From: Xenoacremonium recifei
Taxonomy: Eukaryota > Ascomycota > Sordariomycetes > Hypocreales > Nectriaceae
Assembly (NCBI GenBank): GCA_012184525.1
Contig: WOFQ01000046.1
Coordinates: 1 to 64,000 of the forward strand
Direction of reading: 5' to 3'
Length of the DNA stretch: 64,000 bases
Part shown: in pieces, positions 1 through 10,461 of the stretch
Position numbering within the stretch: position 1 is the first letter of the stretch
Layout: every line of letters starts with the position of its first letter
Notes under the pieces: model-generated
The model's input: the letters and a program-made list of their open reading frames with translations, nothing else
Told to the model about the DNA's origin: nothing
The model's database searches: none
Made by a program: the position numbers and the translations under genes

Positions 1-68
1 CCTTAGTCCAGCTGAGCACGTCCTCTTGTCCCTCTAGGGAACAGGCAGGTTCGACTCCTGCAGGACGT
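1..68 (+). tRNA. 3' part of a type II tRNA (Leu/Ser-like), cut by window start; possibly a tRNA-derived relic
   Basis: A T arm is visible: 5-bp stem GCAGG/CCTGC (45-49 with 57-61) around the 7-nt loop TTCGACT, containing a perfect B box GGTTCGACTCC at 48-58. Upstream, TCCC-TCTA-GGGA (29-40) can form the long variable arm of a tRNA-Leu or tRNA-Ser. The 3' acceptor strand would be 62-68. The 5' half lies outside the window, so the anticodon cannot be read. Oddly, no T-run (Pol III terminator) follows within about 100 bp; instead an A/C-rich tract follows, which would also suit a retroposed or SINE-like copy. Confidence 0.5.
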
Positions 69-69
69 T

Positions 70-99
70 AAATAATAAAACAAAACAAAACAAAAACAA
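70..99 (+). repeat. A-rich AAAAC-type simple repeat
   Basis: Repeated AAAAC units directly follow the tRNA-like segment. They may be plain low-complexity sequence or the tail of a tRNA-derived retroelement. Confidence 0.6.
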
Positions 100-815
100 G
101 TCCCCATCTTAGTCACCCTATAGTATTAAATAATGCCACGGCAGTCTGGTTGGATTCAACTTTGCGAAGATTAAGAAGAAGGAAAAGGCCAAAATCACAG
201 GGAGGTAAAATATATAGGTACTTGCTTAACGATTAGCCACAGCCATGTTTTATGCGGCGACTCCACACACAGTGCATAATGCATTGTTAAAATAACTGCA
301 GTCCTCATCTCAAGTGCGTACAAGATTAGACAGGCACCCTCCGTCGTATTTTTTCCTTATTGCAATTTGGCGTGAGTCAGGGGCTTAAGAAGCCCGTGAT
401 TTTGATGTTGAAGTGATCTCTTATTTATGTATTTGGGACTGATCTAGATGTTCCATCTTTCACTAATCTGCCGGCTTTTATAGTAGCTTGAGTTTGTTTT
501 TGAAATGATGGAATAGTAACCGCGAACAATAGCCCAACTGATGAGACAGGTCCCTCTCCAGGTAATGCATAGTCAGGGAGGCAAAATAACGCCGATAGAA
601 GTCGTAACTATTGGTGGCAGATCGCCGCTGGAGTTTCCGAAGAATACTAACATTGTTTAACTATTTTTACACCAGTCACCGTTGAAATAAAGGAAAAAGA
701 AGAATATTATTTTACATCTTGTACGAACAACTACAATATGCATGAACCTCGTAACCGTAATTCCTGTTGGTCCAACCTTGCCAACACATCATCTTAACCC
801 TGATATAGCGTGAAT
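100..815. other. Intergenic stretch, no gene seen
   Basis: AT-rich sequence downstream of the transketolase-like gene. No ORF with protein-like composition, no inverted repeats and no RNA gene were recognised. Confidence 0.6.
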
Positions 816-3043
816 TCAGAGCTGCCGCCAACCAGCTATCCTGGCGTTCTCTCCTTCTAGATCTGCAATGTACTCTCGAACCTTTTTCTCTATTCCTTTT
901 CCATTCAGTCCAAACCGTTCGTAGTTACTCGGATTGGAAGCCGAGTATCCGTAGCTTCTCATGCCAATACTTGCCGTCACGTATCTAGCCCAAGCGGTGG
1001 CTACATACTCCTCGATACTAACCACAGGAGTTCCGTCCCGGGGGAAAACCTTATCGCGGTACGCGTTGTCCTGCTTATCGAAGTGTTCAAAGCTGGGACA
1101 GCTGACAACTCTTGTGGGAATCCCGCTCGAAGTGAGAGACCTGGCTGCAGCTACAGCATAATGTAGATTTGTGCCACAGCTCGCGAGAGTCAACTTGGAA
1201 TTAGGTTCGTCTAAAACTACGTAAGCGCCTTTCGCCACCATGTATCGATCAGTAGATGGCACGGGGCCAACTGGATCTCTTCCTAGTGATAGCATTGTTG
1301 GGCCGTCGCTTTTCGAGAGAGCAAGCATCCATGCTCCGACGGTTTCCTCAGCGTCACAAGGGCGTATATAGGTTAGGTTCGGCATTGCGCGGTAAAGGGA
1401 GTCCACTTCAACGGGTTGATGAGTTGGTCCATTTTGACCCTCAGCGAACGAGTCGTGAGTGGCGATATGGATAACAGGCAGATGGCTTAATGCACCCATA
1501 CGGACTCCTGGAGCAGCCTGGAATATCATATCAGCAGGTATTGGAACTAGTATGATGGGAATTTTGCTAACATAGAGAAAGAAAATAAGGAATGTGGCTG
1601 TGATCGGGAGAAAGCTGCCAGGATTATAGGCAGCAAGCCCATTGGAAATGGCAGCCATAGCGTGTTCCCTGATTCCATAGCGAATATATCTGCCAGAATA
1701 ACTGACAGAGGGGTGGAAGACATCGCTTTCTGAATACGAAACCTTATTGGAATTAACCAAGTCAGCACCGCCACCGCACAAGGCCGGATGGATCTTCCAG
1801 AGCTTCTCAATTAACAACCCGTTGGATTCACGCGTAGCCAGGCCATTGCATTTGGAAGTGTCGAAGTTTTTCAAGGCTTCAAGCCACTCAGTGCCATTGT
1901 CTCCTTTTTGAACGCGCTCAAAATCGGCGGCCAAGTCCGGCCAGGCAGTCGAATACTGGTTAAGTAGATCTTGCCATTCAGCAGCAATTTTCTGGCCACG
2001 GGCCTTGCGCTCCCGGAAATACTCCAAAGAGGCTTGCGGGACAACATGGGTAAGAGAAGGGTCTTGGTCCGCGAGAAGTTTGGATGCTGTGACACTCTCT
2101 TTGTCGAATACACCGTGATGAGCTTTGAATGTGCCTGCTGTCTTGGTATTGAGACCAATGACGGTCCGAATGTTGATGAATGTAGGCTTCCCTTTCATCG
2201 TTTTGGCCAGATTCAACGCTGATACAATAGCCTCAACGTCATAGCTCCCATCCTGGACCTCCAAGACGTGCCAGCCACAAGCTCGCATCTTGGCATTGAC
2301 ATCTTCGGTGTTGATCCAATCTAGAGGTCCGTCACAGGTAACTTGATTGTTGTCGTATAGAAGGACGAGATTGTCTAACTGCAAGCTTCCTGCAAGCGAT
2401 ATGGACTCTAGTGCCACACCCTCCATTAAGCAGCCATCGCCTGTCATGCAGTAGATTCTCGACTGCACGACATTGAATCCAGGCTTGTTGTAGCGTGCAG
2501 CCAGGTTCTTGGATGCAATTGCGAGGCCGACCGAATTGGCGATTCCTTGCCCAAGCGGGCCAGTCGTGACCTCAACTCCAGGGACTTCAATCTCCGGGTG
2601 CGCATGACAGATGGTAGTGTAGCCATCTGTCTTGGCGCTCCCATAGCCCTTGATCTCATCCATAGTCCAGTTGTCAAAACCGACAAGATGGTTAAGAGCA
2701 TAGAGGAACATAGCCGTGTGACCTGTACATGTTGTCTTAGCATGTGTCTTACAAGTTCAAATCTGGATTACTCACCATTGGACAGAACAAAACGGTCTCG
2801 GTCAAACCAACTCGGGTTTGAGGGATTGTATCGCATCACATGCTTATACAGGGCAACTCCAATAGCAGCCATTCCAATGGCAGAACCACCATGCCCACCA
2901 CCATTTTGGTTGCAAATGTCAAATACCAGGTTTCTCAAGGCAAGCACGGCGTAGTCATCGTCGTTCAAGTGCTTCCTCCAGGCTTGAAGCCCCTTCTGGG
3001 TGAGTGCAACACCGTTGGTCTTGGGGGTGGCTTCTGAAGACAT
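816..3043 (-). CDS. Dihydroxyacetone-synthase-like transketolase
   Basis: ThDP-dependent transketolase family, expected to move a two-carbon ketol unit between sugar phosphates. In methylotrophic yeasts the DHAS branch uses formaldehyde as acceptor. Exons (minus) 3043-2776, 2722-1572, 1517-816 give 706 aa, normal for the family. Visible motifs: GHGGSA (usual Pro replaced by Gly), LSNGH created by the first splice, EVTTGPLGQG, ThDP motif GDGCLMEG followed by YDNNQVTCDG, GRYIRYGIREH and THDSFAEGQNGPTHQP. ASKNL, LESISLAG and RACGWHVLEV resemble DHAS more than housekeeping transketolase. Intron 2 (1518-1571, 54 nt) has no stop in frame, so the unspliced mRNA would add 18 residues that break the FLY/AAPGVRMGAL block. 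The C terminus is RQL, not a canonical peroxisomal PTS1. Divergent from the SDR gene. DHAS versus xylulose-5-phosphate transketolase is not certain. Confidence 0.88.
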
Positions 3044-3312
3044 TATGGCTCGTCCCTAGGTTAAGAAGGTCAACACAGTCAGCAGAGGTAGTCAAGCTGT
3101 ATGCTCAAACGGCTTATATCCTCCAAAGAATCCTTTCTCGGCTTTTCATTCGATTGACGGGGAACACTCCCGTCCTAGCCCGATATCGCCAACCCTAGAT
3201 CCGATATATGCCCCGGGAGCGTTTGCCGCATTTCGCAATGTGGCTAGCGTCTTTGGATCTCTCCATAACCGTGAAAAAAATGACTAAGACTTCTAAAGTG
3301 AGTGCCGCAACT

Positions 3313-3369
3313 TCGGGATACGATTCCGGATACTCATAGACCCCACTGATATTCGGGACTTGAATCCCG
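3313..3369. promoter_or_regulatory. Two TCGGG-N4-GAWTCC elements in the divergent promoter
   Basis: TCGGGATACGATTCCGG (3313-3329) and TCGGGACTTGAATCCCG (3353-3369) lie in the same orientation, exactly 40 bp apart, between the transketolase-like and SDR genes. Paired CGG/CCG triplets are typical Zn2Cys6 targets; the regulator at 10462 is the obvious candidate. The 3044-3544 intergenic region contains no gene. Confidence 0.5.
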
Positions 3370-3544
3370 ATTCTTCCTCTCTCTGTTTCCGGGGGCTCCA
3401 GGAAAGACGGAAGCGGGGAAAGTTTCATTTTCATTCTTAATGGCCTGTTCATGGAGTCTGGCTGAGCACCTGAGTTGACATCATTGGAAGCTTAACCCCC
3501 TGTAAGCAAGTTGCAAACCCTTGCCGTAATCTACCGACTCCGGA

Positions 3545-4552
3545 ATGGCCACGAACCCAAACAAGTATCTGGACAATTCTGTCCAGGACCTCCTGTCCCT
3601 GAAAGGCCGAACAATTGTAATTACTGGAGGGGCTCGAGGCCTGGGCCTGGCCTTTGCTCTTGCAGTTGCCGAGGTTGGTGGCAATGTGGCCGTCCTCGAC
3701 GCAGCCGACAAGCCCCATGAGCACTTCTATGAAATTCAGAAGAGGCACCCGGTGAAGCTGGAGTTTTATCAGTACGTGATGCGAGCAATGCCTTTCTGTC
3801 GCTTCTAGCTGACCAACGCATGTAGGACAGACGTCACCAAGTATGACGTGCTTAAAAAGTCCTTTGACCAGGTCGTTACGGATTTTGGCCGAATTGACGG
3901 GCTGTAAGTCCTCATCACTTATTCACAAAGATCAACACAGTGGTGGCATAACTAAGATTCTACAGGATCACAGCGGCTGGCATTTGCCCTGACCAGCCCT
4001 TCTTGCAGCGACCCCCTGAGTCTGTGGCTAAGTGCATGGAGATTAATGTTCTCGGCACATACTACGCCGCGCAACTGGCTGCGGCTCAAATGGTCAAGCA
4101 AGAGCCTACAGACTTCAACCCCAAAGGAGGGTCTATCGTTATGATTGCCTCGATTGCTGCGTATGTCGCGAGCAAGGGTCAGTGCACGAGCGACTATTGT
4201 GCTAGCAAGGGCGCAGTTGTCTCCCTGGCAAAGGCTTTGGGCGTGGAGTTGGCCGGCACAGGTATCCGGGTCAACAGTATCTCTCCTGGGTAAGTGCTGC
4301 GGATGATCTTCTGATGAGGCTCATCTGACTTAACGTGCAAATAGATATATGGTGACTGATATGACGCTTGACCTCTGCAAGCGCATGCCTCACCTGGGTG
4401 AGATTATGAACAACGAGCCCCCCATGCGACGAATGGGTGACCGAAGTGACCTGAAGGTCCCTGTAGTGTATCTGCTATCTAACGCGAGCGCATACCACAC
4501 ATCAGATGACATCCTGATAACTGGCGGTATTCATGCTGGTAGATTGATGTGA
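3545..4552 (+). CDS. Short-chain dehydrogenase/reductase (sorbose/arabinitol dehydrogenase-like)
   Basis: NAD(P)-dependent oxidoreductase, probably cytosolic, likely acting on a polyol/ketose. Exons 3545-3771, 3826-3903, 3966-4289, 4345-4552 give 278 aa, classical SDR length. Motifs: TGGARGLG cofactor loop (about residue 27), TAAG, catalytic Ser in MIASIAA, YCASK catalytic Tyr/Lys and the SPGYMVTDMT segment. All three introns have GTAAGT- or GTACGT-type donors, and each joint restores a family motif. It diverges from the transketolase-like gene across 501 bp carrying paired TCGGG elements, so co-regulation is likely. The exact sugar cannot be read from sequence. Confidence 0.9.
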
Positions 4553-5194
4553 TGATCATAAAAGTAAAATAATGGAACTTAGATAATTTTCGCCTCTGTT
4601 TGATATTAGCAATTAGGACGCGATATTCAATCAACCTTCGTCAACTTCTAAGCAATTATTCAATGTTGAGCATGTAGAATGTGAGAGCCGAACCTTTTGA
4701 TTCATGTCTGAGGAGCTCGTGTAGATGGCCGTATTGCGCCGCAGCTGTTAAAATATCGCCGAGAAAGGTTATTCTACTAATCCCAAGAAGAGACTGCTTA
4801 TGAACGTTACTAAGGTGGCACAAGACCTGATACGAAGACGATGACCTGGTAGTTATATGTGTGGTAGAATATTGCGGTGTCATAGGCTGATTGCCAGGAA
4901 AGATATGAGTGCTTTCAATGCATGGAGACGAATGGCATAGTAGTTTGAACATGTATAGAAACGATTGTAAGATTCAGTATCTAGATATATATCGTATCGG
5001 TAAAAATGTCATGACAAAAAAGATTTCGGAATCAATGTGACCTAGCAACTTGCTGTCACATCACGCAAAGAGATACCACCAAGAGGATAAAGTAGGTATC
5101 TTATCAACTCTGGCCAGAGTCGAGTGAGGCCAGGAAAGGTTGCAAAACAGCAACACAGTAAGTATCTGTAAAGGCGCAAAGGCAGAAATCTTGA
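4553..5194. other. Convergent intergenic stretch
   Basis: 3' flanks of the SDR (+) and sugar transporter (-) genes. AT-rich; no gene, repeat or RNA recognised. Confidence 0.6.
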
Positions 5195-7117
5195 TCAAAC
5201 TTCCAGCCCTGAGGAGTTTCCGCCGTGCTTGTGGTTACCATTGTTCCAAACGCGATTTGCCATCTCATTCTCGATCCTCGTTCGTCGGGCAACCTCCACC
5301 TCGCCAGTGTTATCATTGAACACATGATCCATCTGCTCCAAAGTCCGGCCATTCGTCTCGGGGACGACAAAGAAAGACCAGATGCCACTTAGGATGCTAA
5401 ACACGCAAAAGAACACGTATGTCCCGTAGCCAGTATTCTGTACCAGCGGTGGCGTGATCAACCCGATGATAAAATTGTTGAGCCAGTTGGACATGGTAGC
5501 GTAGGCCATGCCCTTGGCTCGAAGAGAGGCAGGGAAGATCTCAGCAGGCATGGCCCACGGGATAGGCCCCCACGTGGCCCCATAGGTCAACATGAAGAAT
5601 AGAAGGAAGGCCACTGACACCCAACCCTCGGTCTTGTGGGTAGGCCAACTGTTCTGATACAAACCAACCAGAACGGCGATGATGAAATGCGAAAGAGCCA
5701 TGCACATAGATCCTCCGAGAAGCAAAGGCCGTCGCCCGAAGCGATCCATGCCCCAAAGCGACCAGAAGCAAGCAAGCATTTGTGAAATGTTAAGAACACC
5801 AGACATATCCAACTGCATCTGGTAGTCGAGGCCCATCGTGGAGAAAAGGGTAGGCGAGTAGTAAATAAGCGCGTTGACGCCACCGAATTCTAGAAGTGAG
5901 AATTAGACACGAGCGTCAGGCCTGAAATATTAAGGTGAACATTAAGGTGAACACTTACGTTGGAAGAACATTAGGCCAATGCCGACATGGGTTCGCTTCC
6001 AGGCGCCCTTTTTGAAACAGTCGGTGTAACCAACAACTTCGAGCTTGATTTTACTCCATAGGTGGCCATTGTGGAGGTGAGGGTGGCGCTCTTCGCTAAC
6101 TTCCTTTCGATATTGGGCTTCGGATCGGATTTCGAACCATTCTCGGAGCACTCGCGAGTCATTCGCGGGAACGCCGCGAATTTTGGAGAGCACTTCGAGG
6201 GCTTCGTCATCTCGACCTCGGGAGGCGAGCCATCTGGGGGAGTACGGAAGAAAAGGGACGCCGGCACCAAGGATGAGGGCTGGGATGATCTTTATACGCA
6301 GCAGTTAGTATTGCATTCGCAGGAGGAAAGGAAGAACAGGAGAAAGTGGAACGTACCTGGATGAGAAAGGGGAGTCTCCAGGACCATTCGCTCTGGATAT
6401 ATCGGGTACCGTAGGTGGTATAGAATGCCACGACGATAGCAGTAACAATCGAGAGCTCCTGAAGTACCAGGAGCGTTCCACGGATTTCAGGGGGTGCAAT
6501 TTCGGAAATATAGAGAGGCGCCACCATGGCCAGCATGCCGACGCCAATGCCACCGACAAAGCGTCCGCCAATGAGCATGGAAAAGTCAACGGCAGCAGTC
6601 TGTAGAGAAGAACCGATACAAAAAATGCAGACAGCCATCAGGATGGACCATTTGCGTGAGAACCTGTCGGCAATCCAGCCTTGGTTCATGGCGCCGATGA
6701 AGGCGCCAAGCTCAATCATGGCGGTCATCAGACCCTTCTTGAAGCCGGCCCCGGAGGCATTTGGGCTTACTTCTGGAAAGTGGTCGATGAATTGGTCCAT
6801 GACAAGTGTGACTGAGATGACGCCCTGATCGTAACCGAACAGGGCGCCGCCCATGGTCGCGAATGCGGCGCAGATGGTGACATACTTGTTGCTGAAAATG
6901 CCAGCAAACCCTGTTGATTAATAGAAGTCAGCTACCTTGAACGCATACGTGTGAGGGAGGATGGAAAAAGCAATTCTGGCATACCGGCTTTCCCATAAGT
7001 CTCCCGCTGCTCCCAGATTGGACGTCCATCGTGGATAGCCTGGGATTGCTCGGCATCACCCGGGCTAGCCTCGATGTGCATCGATATATTGTCGGCAGTG
7101 GAGGTCTTTTCCTTCAT
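5195..7117 (-). CDS. MFS sugar transporter (hexose/pentose type)
   Basis: Plasma-membrane sugar:H+ symporter family with twelve predicted membrane spans. Exons (minus) 7117-6985, 6910-6357, 6289-5959, 5889-5195 give 570 aa. Motifs in order: GYDQGVISV in TM1, DRFSRK loop, RFVGGIGVGM, PYSPRWLASRGR, QQFGGVNALIYYSPTLF (made by the third splice), DRFGRRPLLLGG, PAEIFPASLRAKG and PETNGRTLEQMD. The second intron ends in AAG instead of YAG. The ATG at 7117 was chosen because the upstream in-frame ATG at 7165 adds only a short unconserved leader. A TATATAA box lies 144-150 bp upstream. Placed between SDR and AKR it would supply the sugar or polyol for region A; substrate unknown. Confidence 0.92.
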
Positions 7118-7260
7118 CTTGGCGTTGCTTGTCAGAAACAAGGGATTCGATGGGAAAATTAACAATCTGGAAAGGGGCCAAGAATCTGCGTTTGCGAAGG
7201 TCTTGAGAGTGAGGGTGAACGGGGCTGAGGGTTAGTTCATTGCGGGGTAAGCCGGGGAAT

Positions 7261-7267
7261 TTATATA
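7261..7267 (-). promoter_or_regulatory. TATA box of the sugar transporter
   Basis: TATATAA on the minus strand, 144-150 bp before the chosen ATG at 7117. Confidence 0.45.
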
Positions 7268-7603
7268 TCATTTCTACAGTGGCTGCTCCGAGCTCAGGCC
7301 GTGATGACGAGGGAGGTTCATCGCGAGATAACCCGCTCACCATGGCTCCGTCATGGTACAGCCTTGATATTGACTGGCTCGTGCTATACTAGGGATCTGA
7401 CTCGCGCGGAGGTTCTCCGTGTACAGTCAAGGTGAGGAGACCTAACTCCACACTTAGGGGGAAGGGGTGGGCAGAAAAAACACTCAGCCATCTTACACGC
7501 AAATCCGGGGATCGTCATATGTATGAGCCTTTTTTGGGGCCCCAGCGATGCCCCCTTGCCGCATGCGGTTTCCTTCATCAGCTGGGTGGGGGTTTACCTA
7601 AGT

Positions 7604-7621
7604 CCGGGATTCTTGACCCGA
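7604..7621 (-). promoter_or_regulatory. TCGGG-N4-GAATCC element upstream of the transporter
   Basis: On the minus strand this reads TCGGGTCAAGAATCCCGG, matching the elements at 3313 and 3353 at all core positions. It is about 490 bp upstream of the transporter start. The rest of 7118-8159 holds no credible gene. Confidence 0.45.
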
Positions 7622-8159
7622 GGGAGTTTGGGAGTGTTGGCCCCAGATCGGAGACTTGACAAACGAGCGGATCAGGGAGTATGGGGAGAAGGTGGGAAGA
7701 CGGGGGCGGATCTGGGGTCAGTCTTGTTAATCGTCGCGATATAGGTCTTCGGCTTGGACGGCTTCACCGTCGGACTCATCGGGGTTGTCCCAGGTCGCGA
7801 CCCCTGAAAAAGCAGAATGGGCAGCGAAATCCGAGACTTGGTGGATTTCTCCACCAAGTGTTTTTGAGGTTCTCACAGGCTGCAATTGGTTTACTCCTCC
7901 TTCTATGGTTTGCAAGGTGGCATCAGTCTCGAGCACATTGATAATTCCGTTGGCACTAGCATGGGCGAGGTGGCGATTTGCACGGCTGCACGTCTTCAGT
8001 TGACGGCCTTCCTCAACCGCCCGTCTGATCCGGATCCGCAAGAGAGAGGCTTGATGCGTGGCACCACACTATCCATGGTAATGCCGTGATGTGTAGGGAT
8101 TATTGAGGCTATCCAGCTTGGTATCTGATGATCTAGTCACTCCCTAATCTTATTCGTAG

Positions 8160-9372
8160 TCATGACTTGTCCGGAAACCCGAAATCAACGCCAAAGGCCG
8201 GATAGACGTAACGAATGAAACCAGTAGTCTTCTGAATATCCTCAATTGCCAGTTTAATCTCATGCAAGTCGTCTTTGTCCAGTGCAATCAGGTGACTGTT
8301 CTCTTCAATACGACTCGGCGTGACAGACTTGGCCAATACAGATCGGCTACTGGACTCTACACAGAAATGAGTCAATACCACTCAAACCAAGACGTGATAA
8401 TGCTGCTGGGGACGAGGAAATTATCAAGCACGCATAGGCTTACCGTGCCAACTGAGTAGAATGACAGCTGGAGAGGTACCCTTCTTCTTGGCAAACTTCT
8501 GGATGACAGGGAGCTGAAGAAGCGGACTTCCAGAACTTCCAAGAGGACTGTATGCCGTCACGTGTATGCCTTTCTCATTACAGAAATCCACAATATCCTG
8601 CTGGGGAAGCAGTGGATGATTCTCAATCTGGTTCACGGCTGGAACAACCGAGACGTTAGGCAGAAGCTCCTTCAAGTAGCGGACGCTGTAATTGGCTACT
8701 CCGATAGCTTTGGTTTTGCCAGTAGCAAGGAGCTTTTCCATGTCTTTGTAGGTGTCGATGTGTTTTCGTTCGGGCGTCAAGTCTCGGGAGCCATCGGGCA
8801 GCTTAGGGAATTTCTCGTCGTTGCCTAGTGATCAGCCCATGAAATTAGAATAGATCCTAATGTTGGGTTCCCGCTATAGCCGAGAGTCAAAGATTCTGAC
8901 ATCTCATGATGCAGGGCGATGAGGAGTTGAATGGGCGTACCGTTCGGGTTCATGGCAATGGGCCAGTGCATCAGGTAGAGATCAACATAGTCTAATCCCA
9001 ATGCCTTAAGGCTCATATCCAAGTTTTGCTCTACCCTGGTGTGGTAGGTACACCATAGCTTGGTAGTGACAAAGATGTCTTTGCGACTGATCTTGCCCGA
9101 AGCGAGAGCCGCCTTTAGACCAAGACCAACCTCATCCTCATTGCCATAGCAGTACGCAGCGTCGATGTGGCGATAGCCAACTTCAATGGCATACTCTACG
9201 GCACGCTGAACCTCTCCTGGCTTGGATTGCCATGTTCCTATGCACCATCAGAGTTAGGCTTGCCTGCTTCTTTACTCTAACACCATGCGGGAGGAGGCCT
9301 CAGCTTACCCAGGCCTAGAGCAGGGATGGAGCCGCCGGAGTTAAGCTTGAAGGTACGGTTGAGAAGGGCCAT
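8160..9372 (-). CDS. Aldo-keto reductase
   Basis: NAD(P)H-dependent reductase of aldoses/aldehydes or the reverse polyol oxidation. Exons (minus) 9372-9309, 9237-8941, 8824-8444, 8356-8160 give 312 aa, the usual AKR length. Motifs: LGLGTWQS near residue 20, GYRHIDAAYCYGNEDEVG (catalytic Asp and Tyr), TTKLW (catalytic Lys), LDYVDLYLMHWP (catalytic His), GVANYS, NQIENHP, YSPLGSSGSP and the cofactor segment AKSVTPSRIEEN. It diverges from the Zn2Cys6 regulator over 1.09 kb, which suggests it is that regulator's target. With the SDR and the MDR dehydrogenase it fits an oxidoreductive polyol route. Cofactor preference is not assigned. Confidence 0.92.
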
Positions 9373-10461
9373 GGTTGGAGTCTAGTTCCAATAGAGAACC
9401 ATTGAGAAATTCTCTGCGCGACTGCAAGAAGAACTTCCAACTTGGGGCATTAACACCCATTGCTCTTGTTGGCCCAAGTTTTGAGGGGCGCAGGCTTCGG
9501 AATTCACGTCGAGATCCAGCCAGTTGCGGCTTGCGCTTCGGTCTAATTCCGACCGTTAGGCCAATAATAGCAACATACACATGTCAACAGTCCCGTCTAG
9601 TTGCGTTAATTAATGACGCGCGCTCGAGAGGGCCGAAGAAGGGGGGTACAAATAAAGTCACTGTTGGCTGTGGCTGTGGAGCGAGCCTAGGAGAACCGCA
9701 ACGTCACCGGTGGAATGAGGCTTCACTAACGCGCGCATGCTATCGCGCGACTTGGTCAGTCAGGAACCTCACCAATGGTCAAGTTCTTCCCAGTTCCGAG
9801 AGGGGGTCGGCGAGGGGATGCGAGGGGAGCCGAAGCAGAGAGGGGGTCGCCAGTATATATTTGAATCATGGTAGGCCCGCCCGCTGTGTCCGCCACAAGG
9901 TAGGGGATTCTCGTTGCATTGCTCTCGGTTCTCCAATCACTTTGTCAATAGCTAAGCGGGGCTCGTTAGGGAGAAGCATAGCGATGGTCTTGTTTATGTA
10001 TTTCGAAGACTGCAAAAGATGTACAGAGACGGAGTAATGGATTGATCTCGGCGACAATGATGAAAAAGGCCCAGCTACCTAGATTACAAACTTCCTGCCT
10101 GCCCTGCTGCTCTTGTCTGTCTGTGCCTTGTCGTCAAGCAAGACAGCGGCAAAAAATTTGCAAGTCACGTTACCACATTCTCACGAGTCACGCACCTTCC
10201 ACTCGGCGCCCGTTTACCCCGCACAACAGTATCTCTTCCTCCGCCCCCCACGTTCTGATGCGGAGTTGCGTGTCTAATCCTGCAACTTTTAAGCAAGCAA
10301 ACAAGCAAGCAAGGAAGCAAGCATTTGACTCTGAACCACTCCTTCTGCAGACTCCCGAACCCCGGCTGAGCTGCCTAACCCGGTAGCAGATCGGAGGCAC
10401 AAGAAGCAGCAAAGAGCGGCCTGTCGAGAGGCAGGAGAGAGCCTGCCATCGTGCCATCGCC
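9373..10461. promoter_or_regulatory. Divergent AKR/regulator intergenic region
   Basis: 1.09 kb between divergent starts. It contains CGG-rich pieces including TCGGTCTAATTCCG (9538-9551), a partial match to the region A element, and a TATATA stretch near 9854. A long open frame on the plus strand (9375-10037) starts at TTG and has arginine-rich, non-homologous composition, so I do not call it. Confidence 0.4.
10291..10325 (+). repeat. AAGC-type simple repeat
   Basis: Repeated AAGC/AAAC/AAGG tetramers in the probable 5' leader of the regulator gene. Confidence 0.7.

Noticed and set aside
9375..10037. 220-codon plus-strand open frame between AKR and regulator
   Set aside because: Begins with TTG, is arginine-rich without family motifs, and fills a divergent promoter.
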